Shown: positions 1 to 7,298 of the stretch, one piece after another
Layout: each line of letters begins with the position of its first letter
Numbering within the stretch: the first letter of the stretch is position 1
NCBI GenBank assembly: GCA_002305965.1
Contig: DBRM01000037.1
Coordinates: forward strand, 1 to 27,100
Source of the DNA: Syntrophomonas sp. UBA1368
GTDB lineage: Bacteria > Bacillota > Syntrophomonadia > Syntrophomonadales > Syntrophomonadaceae
Reading direction: 5' to 3'
DNA length: 27,100 nt
Position numbers and translations under genes: made by a program
The notes under the pieces: generated by a model
What the model was told of the DNA's origin: nothing
Databases searched by the model: none
What the model saw: only the letters and a program-made list of their open reading frames with translations

Positions 1-24
1 GGCCATACTTAATACTCTATTTTA

Positions 25-384
25 TTATTTGGCAAGGCTGTTTATGGATAATTCAGCCAACCGTGAAAATCCCTGCGGATCGCTTACAGCCAGCTCAGCC
101 AGCATTTTGCGATTAATATCCACGCCGGCAATTTTCAAGCCATGAACCATTTTGCTGTAAGTGGTTCCATTATCACGAGCCGCCGCATTGATCCTGGCGA
201 TCCATAGTTTGCGGAAGTCTCTCTTTTTCAGGCGCCGATGGATATAAGCATAATTTCCGGATTTCATGACCTGCTCATTGGCTACCCGGAACAGCTTGGA
301 TTTACTCCCCCGGTAACCTTTGGCCATTTTTAATATTTTTTTATGTCTTCTATGTGAAGTCATCCCACGTTTTACTCTGGGCAT
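25..384 (-). CDS. rplT: 50S ribosomal protein L20
   Basis: Large-subunit protein L20 (119 residues, the usual family length), which binds 23S rRNA early in 50S assembly. The start reads MPRVKRG, followed by the basic, helix-rich N-terminal extension and the globular rRNA-binding half typical of L20. The ATG is preceded by an AGGAGG site about eight bases upstream. It is the last gene of infC-rpmI-rplT, 37 bases after rpmI. In Bacillus subtilis L20 represses this operon by binding the infC leader. The leader here ends in a strong hairpin with a T-tract, so the same feedback is likely but not shown. Confidence 0.98.
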   Translation of the reverse strand: MPRVKRGMTSHRRHKKILKMAKGYRGSKSKLFRVANEQVMKSGNYAYIHRRLKKRDFRKLWIARINAAARDNGTTYSKMVHGLKIAGVDINRKMLAELAVSDPQGFSRLAELSINSLAK

Positions 385-421
385 CTGTAACTACCTCCTA
401 TACTTTATGTGATGTGCCCTT

Positions 422-616
422 TTAATAAGGGATCAATTTGGAAATATTCTTGTTTTCCTGTTCGCTCACCAGTCCGGCCTGACGTAATTTACGTTTTCTT
501 TTGGGGCTTTTGCCTCCTAAAAGGTGACTGGCATATGCTTTGGCTCTCTTTATTTTACCGGTACCGGTCTTTTTAAATCTTTTGGCCGCACCACGATGAG
601 ATTTCATCTTAGGCAT
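422..616 (-). CDS. rpmI: 50S ribosomal protein L35
   Basis: Large-subunit protein L35, 64 residues, very rich in Lys and Arg, beginning MPKMKSHRGAAKRFKKTGTG, which is characteristic of the family. The ATG lies inside the end of infC: the two genes overlap by eight bases (ATGCCTAA), and the ribosome binding site AAGGAGG is inside infC codons. Translational coupling between IF-3 and L35 is therefore likely. Second gene of the infC-rpmI-rplT operon. Confidence 0.98.
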   Translation of the reverse strand: MPKMKSHRGAAKRFKKTGTGKIKRAKAYASHLLGGKSPKRKRKLRQAGLVSEQENKNISKLIPY

Positions 617-1193
617 GATTAGCTTCCTCCTTACTATTATTTACTTCGATGTTTTTATCGGCATTTTTTTCAGTTTTGTCATGGTCTGCTTTAGGCAACA
701 ACATGGTAACCATATTCTTCCCTTCAATTTTGGGCGCTCTTTCTACCGTGGAAATATCAGATAGTTGTTCGGCCATTTTAATGGATAACTTCTCCCCTAA
801 TTCAGGATGGGTGATTTGTCTTCCCCTGAACATAATGGTAAGTTTAACTTTATCGCCAGCCATCAAGAACTTCCTGGCATTTTTCGCTTTCACCTGGAAA
901 TCATGTTCCTCAATATTGGGACGCAGTTTTACTTCCTTGGTGGAAATGGTCGATTGTTTTTTACGTGCTTCTTTTTCACGCTTATTCTGCTCAAACTTAA
1001 ACTTACCAAAATCCATTAAACGGCATACGGGTGGTTTAGCCGATGGGGCTACTTCAACCAGATCCAATCCCTTTTCGAGAGAAAGCTGCAGCGCTTCCCG
1101 AATCGGAACGATCCCTAGCTGTTCCCCGGCATCATCAATCAATCTAACTTCCTTGACCCGTATTTCTTCATTAACTCTCCAATCCTTGCTGAT
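609..1193 (-). CDS. infC: Translation initiation factor IF-3 (probable AUC start)
   Basis: IF-3 binds the 30S subunit, keeps 50S off and checks the start codon. The N-terminal domain contains LGIVPIREAL, KPPVCRLMDFGK and KFEQNKREKEARKK, and the C-terminal domain contains VKLRPNIEEHD, ARKFLMAGDKVK and FRGRQITHPELG. The first conventional start in frame is a TTG at 1142, but conserved IF-3 sequence continues upstream (ISKDWRVNEEIRVKEVR). It runs back to an ATC codon at 1193, ten bases after an AGGAGG. No ATG, GTG or TTG lies between the TTG at 1142 and the ribosome binding site, so I place the start at ATC (194 residues). IF-3 genes are known for rare AUU-type starts that give autoregulation. 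The C-terminal tail is Asn/Glu/Lys-rich and extends past the usual end. Confidence 0.93.
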   Translation of the reverse strand: MSKDWRVNEEIRVKEVRLIDDAGEQLGIVPIREALQLSLEKGLDLVEVAPSAKPPVCRLMDFGKFKFEQNKREKEARKKQSTISTKEVKLRPNIEEHDFQVKAKNARKFLMAGDKVKLTIMFRGRQITHPELGEKLSIKMAEQLSDISTVERAPKIEGKNMVTMLLPKADHDKTEKNADKNIEVNNSKEEANHA

Positions 1194-1347
1194 AAGAAGT
1201 CCACCTCCTAAATAAAATAAAAGCGAGTTGCATCAACTCGCTTCAAAATCAATAACTATCGACAGATAGGCTGCCCTTTAAGTTTAGTTACTGAATACCT
1301 TACGAACCGCAGTAGTAAGGTGAGAAGTCAAGCTTCTGCTTAATCAC
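1193..1347 (-). promoter_or_regulatory. infC leader, probable L20-type attenuator
   Basis: About 150 untranslated bases lie between the promoter and the infC start. They contain a hairpin with CCTTAC/GTAAGG arms (1298-1320) and end in an intrinsic terminator immediately before the ribosome binding site. This is the layout of the L20 leader of the B. subtilis infC operon, where L20 favours termination. Assignment is by position and architecture. I did not match the L20-binding site base by base. Confidence 0.65.
1209..1243 (-). terminator. Attenuator terminator before infC
   Basis: Perfect ten-base-pair stem AAGCGAGTTG/CAACTCGCTT with a three-base loop (1221-1243), followed on the minus strand by a T-rich tract. 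It sits between the promoter and infC, so it must be read through for operon expression. Confidence 0.85.
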
Positions 1348-1353
1348 TAGGGT

Positions 1354-1382
1354 AGTATAGCATAAATCCTTTCCCTAAGCAA
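1354..1382 (-). promoter_or_regulatory. Promoter of infC-rpmI-rplT
   Basis: Sigma-A-type promoter TTGCTT (1377-1382), 17-base spacer, TATACT (1354-1359). It lies just after thrS, so the infC operon can be transcribed independently of thrS. Confidence 0.75.
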
Positions 1383-1413
1383 TGATTTTATAATACTGCT
1401 TTGAAAATTTTGG

Positions 1414-3321
1414 CTATAAGGATCTGGTTTTCACTTCCTCATCCAGCAGCAAGATAAAATCACTCAGGCTCATAAAGCCTTTATCTCCTTCTTTCCTGTG
1501 TCTGACCGCCACCCCTTGCTCTTCGCTCTCTTTGTCACCGATGATCAATTGGTAGGGGACTTTTTGCATTTGTCCTTCCCTTATTTTATAGCCGATCTTC
1601 TCACTGCGATAGTCAGCTTCTGCTCTGAAACCGGCTTTCTGTAATTCTTCTGTCACTTGCCGGGCATAATCATGTTGACGGTCAGTAATGGGCAATACCC
1701 TGACCTGCACCGGCGCCAGCCAGGCAGGAAATGCGCCGGCGGTATGTTCGGTTAAGATGCCGATAAATCTCTCGATACTGCCATAAATGACCCGGTGGAT
1801 CATGACCGGACGATGTTTTTCCCCGTCTTCACCAATATAGGTCAAATCAAATTTTTCCGGCATCTGAAAATCCAACTGGATGGTGCCGCATTGCCAGGTC
1901 CTGTCCAGGGCATCATGCAGGTGAAAATCTATTTTCGGTCCATAGAAAGCACCATCGCCTTCATTGACTTTGTAATCGATGCCTTTTTCTTCCAAAGCCT
2001 GGCGCAGCGCCTCGGTAGCCTTTTCCCAATCTTCATCGGAACCCATTGAATTCTCCGGCCGGGTTGATAATTCAACATGATAAGGGAATCCAAATAAGCT
2101 GTAGAAACGATCGACCAGATTGATAACCCCTTTGATTTCATCAATGATCTGTTCCGGCAGCATAAAAATATGCGCATCATCCTGGGTAAAGGCCCGTACC
2201 CTCATGAGTCCGTGCAAAACACCGGACATCTCGTGCCGGTGAACCAGTCCCAATTCCCCCATTCTTAAAGGGAATTCCTTATAACTGTGCAGGTTTTGCT
2301 TGTAAACCAGCATACTGCCCGGGCAGTTCATTGGTTTAACCGAAAAGTCCTTCTCATCGATTACCGTAAAATACATATTCTCTTTATAATGATCCCAGTG
2401 TCCTGATCTTTCCCATAACTCCCGTTCGAGAATGATGGGGGTCTTGATTTCCTGGTATCCGGCTTTACGGTGTTCTTCCCGCCAAAAGTTTTCCAGCTCG
2501 TTTCTTAAAATCATTCCCTTTGGCATAAAGAAAGGGAACCCCGGCCCTTCGTCCAGGACTACAAATAATCCCAGTTCTTTGCCCAGACGCCGATGATCGC
2601 GTTTTTTGGCTTCTTCCAATTTTTTCAGATAATCGTCCAGCATGGCCTTTTCCGGAAAAGAAGTGGCATAGATCCGCTGCAGCATAGGATTGTTTTCATT
2701 GCCCCGCCAATATGCGCCTGCCAGGCTCATCAGTTTAATATTCTTCAACTTCCCGGTGGAAGGAACATGCGGGCCAGCACATAAATCCGCGAATTCTCCC
2801 TGTTCATAAACAGTGATTACCGCGTCTTCGGGCAGGTCTCTGATCAGCTCAACTTTATATGTTTCGTCCCGGTCTGAAAAGAACCGGATGGCCTCTTCCC
2901 GGTCGAAAACTTTTTTCACAATGGGATAATCCGCCTTGATGATGTTTTCCATTTCCTTTTCGATCAGGGCAAAATCTTCCGGAGTAAAAATATGCTCACT
3001 GTCAAAATCATAGTAAAACCCTTTGTCTATGGCAGGCCCAATGGCCAGTTTTGTATCAGGCCAAAGTTTTTTGACTGCCTGGGCCATGACATGGGCAGAA
3101 GAATGCCGGTATACATTTTTGCCGGCCTCATCATCGAAATCCAATATTCTTAAAGAGCCATTTTCTGTGATCTGTTCATTCCAATCCGCTAATTTATCAT
3201 TAAAAACCGCAGTAACAGCTTTGCGGGCCAGCTTCTTGTTCACATCTTCGGCAATTTCTTTTACACTGGTTCCCGGCTGATATTCCTTTTGACTGCCGTC
3301 CGGTAAATTAATTAATACCAT
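1414..3321 (-). CDS. thrS: Threonyl-tRNA synthetase
   Basis: Class II synthetase that charges tRNA-Thr; 635 residues, full length. Domains in order: TGS domain (about 1-62), editing domain with the HSSAHVMAQAV motif and CAGPH, catalytic core with MNCPGSM (Cys333 as zinc ligand) and HRHEMSG plus MIHRVIYGSIERF, then the anticodon-binding domain from about residue 535. It follows the DUF445 gene by 21 bases with an AAGGAGG site, so the two are co-transcribed. No T-box leader is visible before either gene, although threonyl-tRNA synthetase genes of Bacillota often have one. infC follows downstream, as in many clostridia and in enterobacteria. Confidence 0.98.
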   Translation of the reverse strand: MVLINLPDGSQKEYQPGTSVKEIAEDVNKKLARKAVTAVFNDKLADWNEQITENGSLRILDFDDEAGKNVYRHSSAHVMAQAVKKLWPDTKLAIGPAIDKGFYYDFDSEHIFTPEDFALIEKEMENIIKADYPIVKKVFDREEAIRFFSDRDETYKVELIRDLPEDAVITVYEQGEFADLCAGPHVPSTGKLKNIKLMSLAGAYWRGNENNPMLQRIYATSFPEKAMLDDYLKKLEEAKKRDHRRLGKELGLFVVLDEGPGFPFFMPKGMILRNELENFWREEHRKAGYQEIKTPIILERELWERSGHWDHYKENMYFTVIDEKDFSVKPMNCPGSMLVYKQNLHSYKEFPLRMGELGLVHRHEMSGVLHGLMRVRAFTQDDAHIFMLPEQIIDEIKGVINLVDRFYSLFGFPYHVELSTRPENSMGSDEDWEKATEALRQALEEKGIDYKVNEGDGAFYGPKIDFHLHDALDRTWQCGTIQLDFQMPEKFDLTYIGEDGEKHRPVMIHRVIYGSIERFIGILTEHTAGAFPAWLAPVQVRVLPITDRQHDYARQVTEELQKAGFRAEADYRSEKIGYKIREGQMQKVPYQLIIGDKESEEQGVAVRHRKEGDKGFMSLSDFILLLDEEVKTRSL

Positions 3322-3342
3322 TGTTAATATCCTCCTTATGTT

Positions 3343-3945
3343 TTATTTCATAGGAAATATCAGAATAATCGCTACTTGAAGCAATCCAATGATAAATCCT
3401 AATACTCCTCCTAAGACCTCAATAAAGGTCAATTCACTGGAAGTAACACTGCGGATCATTTTTTCCAGCTCATCCAAATCAAAAGCATTTATTTTATCTT
3501 CAACTATCTGTTGGATGTTGATTTCCTGATTTAAGTACTCACTCCCGGCTTCCATACTTTGTCTGATTATATTAGCCGCTTCCTGGCGAAGTATCTTTTC
3601 CAGCAAATCACCAATCAGTTTGCTGACCTTGGCCGGTACGATCCGAGGCAGCAAATCACCTAGCCTGTCCTTTAATATCCCGCCAATTTTATCAGTAAGC
3701 GCTTCTCTGATCTCTGGTGTATTTATTCTATCAAATAATTCATCCAGTGACAGAAGTTCCTGTTCAACCAGTTGTCCTACACTGCTTGCAATCTGTGCCT
3801 GTCTTTTGGGTAAAACACCCTGTACGGAAAACAAACCGAGATTGACCGGACGTTTAGGCCAAAAAAGCAGCCTGATAGCAACCACATTGGTTATATAACC
3901 AATGAAAGCACTAATAATAGGCAATGCCAGCAATTGATAGTTCAT
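3343..3945 (-). CDS. DUF445 family membrane protein
   Basis: A 200-residue protein of the DUF445 family, function unknown. The N-terminus (about 1-30) is hydrophobic and carries the family signature IGYITNVVAIRLLFWP. A long amphipathic helical region follows (about 45-165), and a second membrane segment lies at the C-terminus (about 175-197). The long middle region is probably outside the bilayer and helical. The gene starts with ATG after AAAGGTGAT and has its own promoter. It is the first gene of a two-gene unit with thrS. Related Bacillus proteins have been discussed in sporulation, but nothing here shows that role. Confidence 0.85.
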   Translation of the reverse strand: MNYQLLALPIISAFIGYITNVVAIRLLFWPKRPVNLGLFSVQGVLPKRQAQIASSVGQLVEQELLSLDELFDRINTPEIREALTDKIGGILKDRLGDLLPRIVPAKVSKLIGDLLEKILRQEAANIIRQSMEAGSEYLNQEINIQQIVEDKINAFDLDELEKMIRSVTSSELTFIEVLGGVLGFIIGLLQVAIILIFPMK

Positions 3946-3960
3946 TTTATCACCTTTTAA

Positions 3961-3989
3961 AATATACTTAAAAACTATAATAAAGGCAA
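3961..3989 (-). promoter_or_regulatory. Promoter of DUF445-thrS
   Basis: TTGCCT (3984-3989), 17-base spacer, TATATT (3961-3966), directly after the ytxC terminator. The predicted transcript starts only a few bases before the DUF445 gene, leaving no room for a riboswitch or T-box. Confidence 0.7.
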
Positions 3990-4007
3990 ATCATCTAATA
4001 ATATAGA

Positions 4008-4038
4008 TAAAAATAAAAAATCCGGGCCTTGACCCGGT
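4008..4038 (-). terminator. Terminator after ytxC
   Basis: CCGGG/CCCGG stem (4022-4037) with a six-base loop, followed on the minus strand by a long T-rich run (4007-4021). It separates ytxC from the DUF445-thrS unit. Confidence 0.8.
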
Positions 4039-4052
4039 TTGAAGACTGCCAG

Positions 4053-4982
4053 CTATTTGTGCAGTCCTTTTTCCGCCATGACTTTCATACACCGTTCACA
4101 GCCATCACAGGTGCTGATCTTTTCTTTAAATACTTTTTTTATCATCTCCACCGACTCACTGGCGGGTATTTCCCTGGCATTATGCAGAACGATACGGCGG
4201 GGCGCAATGGTTATCAGGATACTGATCAGCACATCATCCAGGCTGATTTCATCCATAAACATATCATCGAAATAATAATTCAAATAATTTTCTTCGATTT
4301 CTACCCCTTCCCCGTCCCAGAGATAAAACAGTCCGGAATCATACATCATCAAGTTAATTTCAAACAGTTTAGGAACCTGAGTATCTACAAAATAGCGCAG
4401 CAAATTTACAAAATCATTATACTCTTTCTCATTGCGCAATTCCTCCCGGGCAAGCTCCACGGCAAACCTGATCTCCCGGTTATACTCTTTGATGCAAAAG
4501 TTAATAAACCCTTCGATCACCAGATTGTCATTGTTATTGATATGTTCAAATAATTTGTGCGCCATGCGGTTTTTTCGGCCGAAATTGATCAGCATATTCA
4601 GGCTTTCATTATCATTACATTTTTTGAGAAAATTATTGGCTTTCGAAAACACGATGTCTTTATCGGTTGTATTCAATGCCCGGCAGGTCTTGTTTATCTC
4701 CTTCCACAACAGTTTCGACTGCCAGTTCCGTATGATATGTTCTGCCAGTACCTCAGACATCTGATGTTTAAAAATATGCACGATATCTTCAGGCCGGAAT
4801 AAATTATCAGCTTTGTCGCCTTTTAAAACCAGGGAAATATGATCAGTATCCGACTCCCTGTCACTTTCAATATTTGAATAAAAATGATACCCTTTATCTC
4901 TAATCCACCGCAGCCTGTCTTCAAAATCACTTAAGAACCCATTATCGCCATGGGCCATAGCTATTTTGAATTCATAAATCAT
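4053..4982 (-). CDS. ytxC: Sporulation protein YtxC
   Basis: A 309-residue YtxC-like protein, a family found in endospore formers and commonly beside thrS. The biochemical role is unknown. No signal peptide or clear membrane segment is seen. The sequence is mixed alpha/beta with a long charged helical middle (AVELAREELRNEKEYNDFVNLLRYF). The C-terminal part has LDDVLISILITIAPRRIVLHN, then a cysteine cluster CDGCERC at residues 292-298 that could bind metal. ATG follows a GGGAGG site. A promoter resembling those used by sigma-E lies 30 bases upstream, which supports expression in the mother cell during sporulation. It is separated from DUF445-thrS by a terminator. Confidence 0.85.
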   Translation of the reverse strand: MIYEFKIAMAHGDNGFLSDFEDRLRWIRDKGYHFYSNIESDRESDTDHISLVLKGDKADNLFRPEDIVHIFKHQMSEVLAEHIIRNWQSKLLWKEINKTCRALNTTDKDIVFSKANNFLKKCNDNESLNMLINFGRKNRMAHKLFEHINNNDNLVIEGFINFCIKEYNREIRFAVELAREELRNEKEYNDFVNLLRYFVDTQVPKLFEINLMMYDSGLFYLWDGEGVEIEENYLNYYFDDMFMDEISLDDVLISILITIAPRRIVLHNAREIPASESVEMIKKVFKEKISTCDGCERCMKVMAEKGLHK

Positions 4983-5011
4983 AATCGGCCTCCCATATAA
5001 GAAGTTAATTT

Positions 5012-5040
5012 ATTATATGTTTGGCTGATTTTCATTATTC
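5012..5040 (-). promoter_or_regulatory. Sigma-E-like promoter of ytxC
   Basis: GAATAAT (5034-5040), 14-base spacer, CATATAAT (5012-5019). Both elements and the spacing are close to the mother-cell sigma-E consensus, and the gene downstream belongs to a sporulation family. It does not fit a 17-base sigma-A promoter. Confidence 0.6.
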
Positions 5041-5103
5041 AATTCGCAGGCAAAGAGAAAAGTGGCTAATTTTGTGGATAATCGCATTTTTTATGGCTGT
5101 GCA

Positions 5104-5135
5104 TTAAAAAATACCGGGCGATAAACCCCGGTATT
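5104..5135 (-). terminator. Terminator after tRNA-Val
   Basis: Nine-base-pair stem AATACCGGG/CCCGGTATT (5110-5135) followed on the minus strand by TTTTT, 12 bases after the tRNA CCA end. Confidence 0.8.
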
Positions 5136-5147
5136 ACTGTCTTTATA

Positions 5148-5223
5148 TGGTGGGCCGTACAAGATTCGAACTTGTGGCTTCTTCCGCGTCAAGGAAGCAC
5201 TCTCCCTCTGAGTTAACGGCCCA
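5148..5223 (-). tRNA. tRNA-Val (GAC)
   Basis: A 76-base cloverleaf with encoded CCA. The acceptor stem is TGGGCCG/CGGCCCA, the anticodon stem CTTCC/GGAAG with loop TTGACGC gives anticodon GAC, and the T-arm has TTCGAAT. It is a single-gene unit with its own promoter and terminator. Confidence 0.95.
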
Positions 5224-5234
5224 GTCTATAAAAG

Positions 5235-5263
5235 AGTATATATAAATCCCCCGGCAAAATCAA
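5235..5263 (-). promoter_or_regulatory. Promoter of tRNA-Val
   Basis: TTGATT (5258-5263), 17-base spacer, TATACT (5235-5240), ending about 12 bases before the tRNA 5' end. Confidence 0.7.
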
Positions 5264-5411
5264 TAGCACCATGATCAAATAATTTCCCTGACATCAGCTT
5301 TTACCCAACTGGCAATGCTTTTAAACCTATAAAAGGCACTTTGAAATCAGGCATAAAGCAAAAATTTCCTTAATAGAATGGTAAAAATATTTCTAATAAG
5401 GTGGGGTAACT

Positions 5412-6143
5412 ATGCCTAAATTCTTTGGGTTTTACCAATTTCCTGACAAAGCAAGACTGATACTCATCAGTATGGCCGCAATCGTAATTCTGGTAAGCAG
5501 TGTTGTATACGTTCAGGCTTACGGGAAGCAAAAGCCTATTTATGAAATAAAAACGGACAAAAAAATCGTTGCCTTGACTTTTGATATCAGTTGGGGAAAC
5601 AAAACTCCCATGCCCGTCATCGAAATCCTCAAGGAAAATAACGTGAAATGTACATTTTTCCTGTCCGGGCCCTGGGTCAAACAATATCCTGAAATAGCCC
5701 AACAGATCAAAGCTGATGGCCATGAGATCGGCAGCCACGGCTATCGTCATATAAATCTCAGCAATCTAAGTAAAACAGAAATAAAAGATGAAATCATGAA
5801 AGCGCATAAAAATATTAAAGAAGTAACCGGGGTCGATGCGAATTTGATCCGCACCCCCAATGGAGATTACAATGATCAGGTCATCGAAGCTACCAAAGAA
5901 GTCAATTACCAGGCTATACAGTGGAGCACCGACAGCCTCGACTGGATGAATCCCGGCGTCAACACGATTATTGAAAGAGTCAGCACCCGGGCCCATCCCG
6001 GAGATATTATCCTGATGCATGCTTCAGATACCTGCAAGCAGACTGCCGAAGCCCTGCCAACCGTTATTAAAAATTTGAAAGCCCAAGGCTATGAATTTGT
6101 CTTTGTCTCTGATTTGTTAAAAGAAGCACCACAGAAGGAATAA
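5412..6143 (+). CDS. pdaB: Sporulation polysaccharide deacetylase, PdaB type
   Basis: Carbohydrate-esterase-family-4 deacetylase (NodB fold), 243 residues. A signal-anchor helix (about 15-36) places the enzyme outside the membrane. Motif 1 is TFDISWG with Asp58, where most deacetylases have TFDDG; this variant is typical of PdaB. Motif 2 is SHGYRH with metal-binding His109 and His113, motif 3 is RTPNG, and the last motif is ILMHASD. PdaB is required in B. subtilis for a late spore-maintenance step, but its substrate is not settled. ATG follows AAGGTGGGG. Monocistronic, ending at a perfect hairpin. No clear forespore promoter was found upstream. Confidence 0.9.
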   Translation: MPKFFGFYQFPDKARLILISMAAIVILVSSVVYVQAYGKQKPIYEIKTDKKIVALTFDISWGNKTPMPVIEILKENNVKCTFFLSGPWVKQYPEIAQQIKADGHEIGSHGYRHINLSNLSKTEIKDEIMKAHKNIKEVTGVDANLIRTPNGDYNDQVIEATKEVNYQAIQWSTDSLDWMNPGVNTIIERVSTRAHPGDIILMHASDTCKQTAEALPTVIKNLKAQGYEFVFVSDLLKEAPQKE

Positions 6144-6171
6144 AGCGCAAGAAAATAAACCGCAAATAATA

Positions 6172-6213
6172 AAAGAGATATGGCGTGCAGCCATATCTCT
6201 TTATATTCCCAAA
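6172..6213. terminator. Bidirectional terminator between pdaB and the 134-aa gene
   Basis: Perfect 12-base-pair stem AAAGAGATATGG/CCATATCTCTTT with a seven-base loop (6172-6202), T-rich on both sides, lying between two convergent genes. Confidence 0.75.
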
Positions 6214-6228
6214 GTTTTCAAACATCAT

Positions 6229-6633
6229 TTACTCTAATTTATCCATCATCTCCATGATCATATCAAAGAAATAACTGATATCTTCCTTATCATTGATTCC
6301 TGCCTTAAAACCTACTTCAGGGAATCTGCCTCCACTGGTTATTTTTACGTTTACCATATACATAGCCTGATCTATTTCATCTTCGATGGCTTCCAGATCG
6401 ATATCTTCCCAGTCCTCTTCCATTTCCTGTTCGCCTTCTTTGAACATCTTGGAATTTATTTTGCTGTAATTGGCTTCCTCATTATTCTCAATAATCTGAG
6501 ATGCTATCCATAATATATCGGCTGTACTCAGTTCCAGTTCTTCTGCTATGCACATTACTTCATTCGCTACCGGAGTAATTCTTAACAAGTCAGATAAATT
6601 TACTGGTTCGCCTTTCCCCCATCTCTTTTTCAT
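6229..6633 (-). CDS. Hypothetical acidic protein, 134 aa
   Basis: I do not recognise this protein. It is soluble, with no signal or membrane segment. Residues 10-60 look helical (LSDLLRITPVANEVMCIAEELELSTADILWIASQII). A strongly acidic linker follows (about 70-90, EMEEDWEDIDLEAIEDEID), then a C-terminal part with VKITSGGRFPEVGFKAGIND and a Met-rich helix. The start is well supported: ATG after GGAGGTGAT. Two promoter candidates lie upstream, one sigma-A-like (6680-6707) and one sigma-E-like (6741-6770). Three sporulation genes elsewhere in the window make a sporulation link possible, but nothing in the protein shows a function. Confidence 0.8.
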   Translation of the reverse strand: MKKRWGKGEPVNLSDLLRITPVANEVMCIAEELELSTADILWIASQIIENNEEANYSKINSKMFKEGEQEMEEDWEDIDLEAIEDEIDQAMYMVNVKITSGGRFPEVGFKAGINDKEDISYFFDMIMEMMDKLE

Positions 6634-6679
6634 ACGATCACCTCCGCAACTAGTAGTACAAAACCCTTCTCACAAACAT

Positions 6680-6707
6680 ATAATACATTCAACTGCACTT
6701 GAATCAA
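6680..6707 (-). promoter_or_regulatory. Sigma-A-like promoter before the 134-aa gene
   Basis: TTGATT (6702-6707), 16-base spacer, TATTAT (6680-6685), about 45 bases before the ATG. Confidence 0.5.
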
Positions 6708-6740
6708 TCTATATCATTAAATTGTACTCATTCCGCCTTG

Positions 6741-6770
6741 ATTATATGTGAATTAACCGCTAAATATATC
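6741..6770 (-). promoter_or_regulatory. Possible sigma-E-like promoter before the 134-aa gene
   Basis: GATATATT (6763-6770), 14-base spacer, CATATAAT (6741-6748). The -10 element and spacing are identical to those before ytxC. It lies about 110 bases before the 134-residue gene and after the stop of the next gene upstream. Confidence 0.45.
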
Positions 6771-6825
6771 CCTGTCTCGTCGGAAATAAAATATAGCATG
6801 CCTGCCCCGCTTTGGCAATAGTAAT

Positions 6826-7119
6826 TTATATCTCCTGGCTTGCCTGCATCATTTTATCCAAACGCTCCTGCCGAATCCTTATAATATCCGGTTCCACCAT
6901 CTTTCTTATCCAGGTGTGATTTTCCCGGATAAATGCTTCCAATAACTCGGTTTCAACTTCTTTGTCATGCCGGCCTAATCTTATACTGAGACACTGTTTG
7001 CCCTGCAGATAAAAATTAAATTCCGCATGGATTTTGCGTCCGTTGAAGTCCAGATAAGCATTGGCTCCAGCTTTGTCACGATCTATAAAACGGAAATTCT
7101 CCAAGGATAATAACTCCAT
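6826..7119 (-). CDS. Hypothetical protein, 97 aa (105 aa with upstream start)
   Basis: I do not recognise this small protein. It is soluble. The first half looks like beta strands (FRFIDRDKAGANAYLDFNGRKIHAEFNFYLQGKQCLSIRL) and the second like helices (ELLEAFIRENHTWIRKMVEPDIIRIRQERLDKMMQ). Two starts are possible. The ATG at 7143 has its GAGGA directly against the codon, too close to work well. The ATG at 7119 is preceded by a G-rich stretch (GGGGGGTTGAG) at normal spacing, so I prefer it. The gene is divergent from the EamA exporter and in the same direction as the 134-residue gene, about 190 bases away. Confidence 0.65.
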   Translation of the reverse strand: MELLSLENFRFIDRDKAGANAYLDFNGRKIHAEFNFYLQGKQCLSIRLGRHDKEVETELLEAFIRENHTWIRKMVEPDIIRIRQERLDKMMQASQEI

Positions 7120-7298
7120 AAATCTCAACCCCCCAACTTTCATTCCTCTTATAATGATACTCGATTAAACTTTTGCCTTAAATAGATAATCGCCTTTTTG
7201 ATGATTTAAATTTTTCTAATATTGGATGAAATAGAGTAGAATAGATTCTGTGGCTATTAAAACTTGTATTTACAGATAGCAGGAAGAAAGGTTTTGTT

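Noticed and set aside
649..1215. Open frame of 188 codons on the plus strand
   Set aside because: It is the complement of infC, whose protein is unmistakable.
4029..4553. Open frame of 174 codons on the plus strand
   Set aside because: It is antisense to ytxC, begins inside the terminator, and has no ribosome binding site.
5260..5411. Forespore promoter before pdaB
   Set aside because: GCATA occurs at 5350-5354, but no -10 element is at the right distance.
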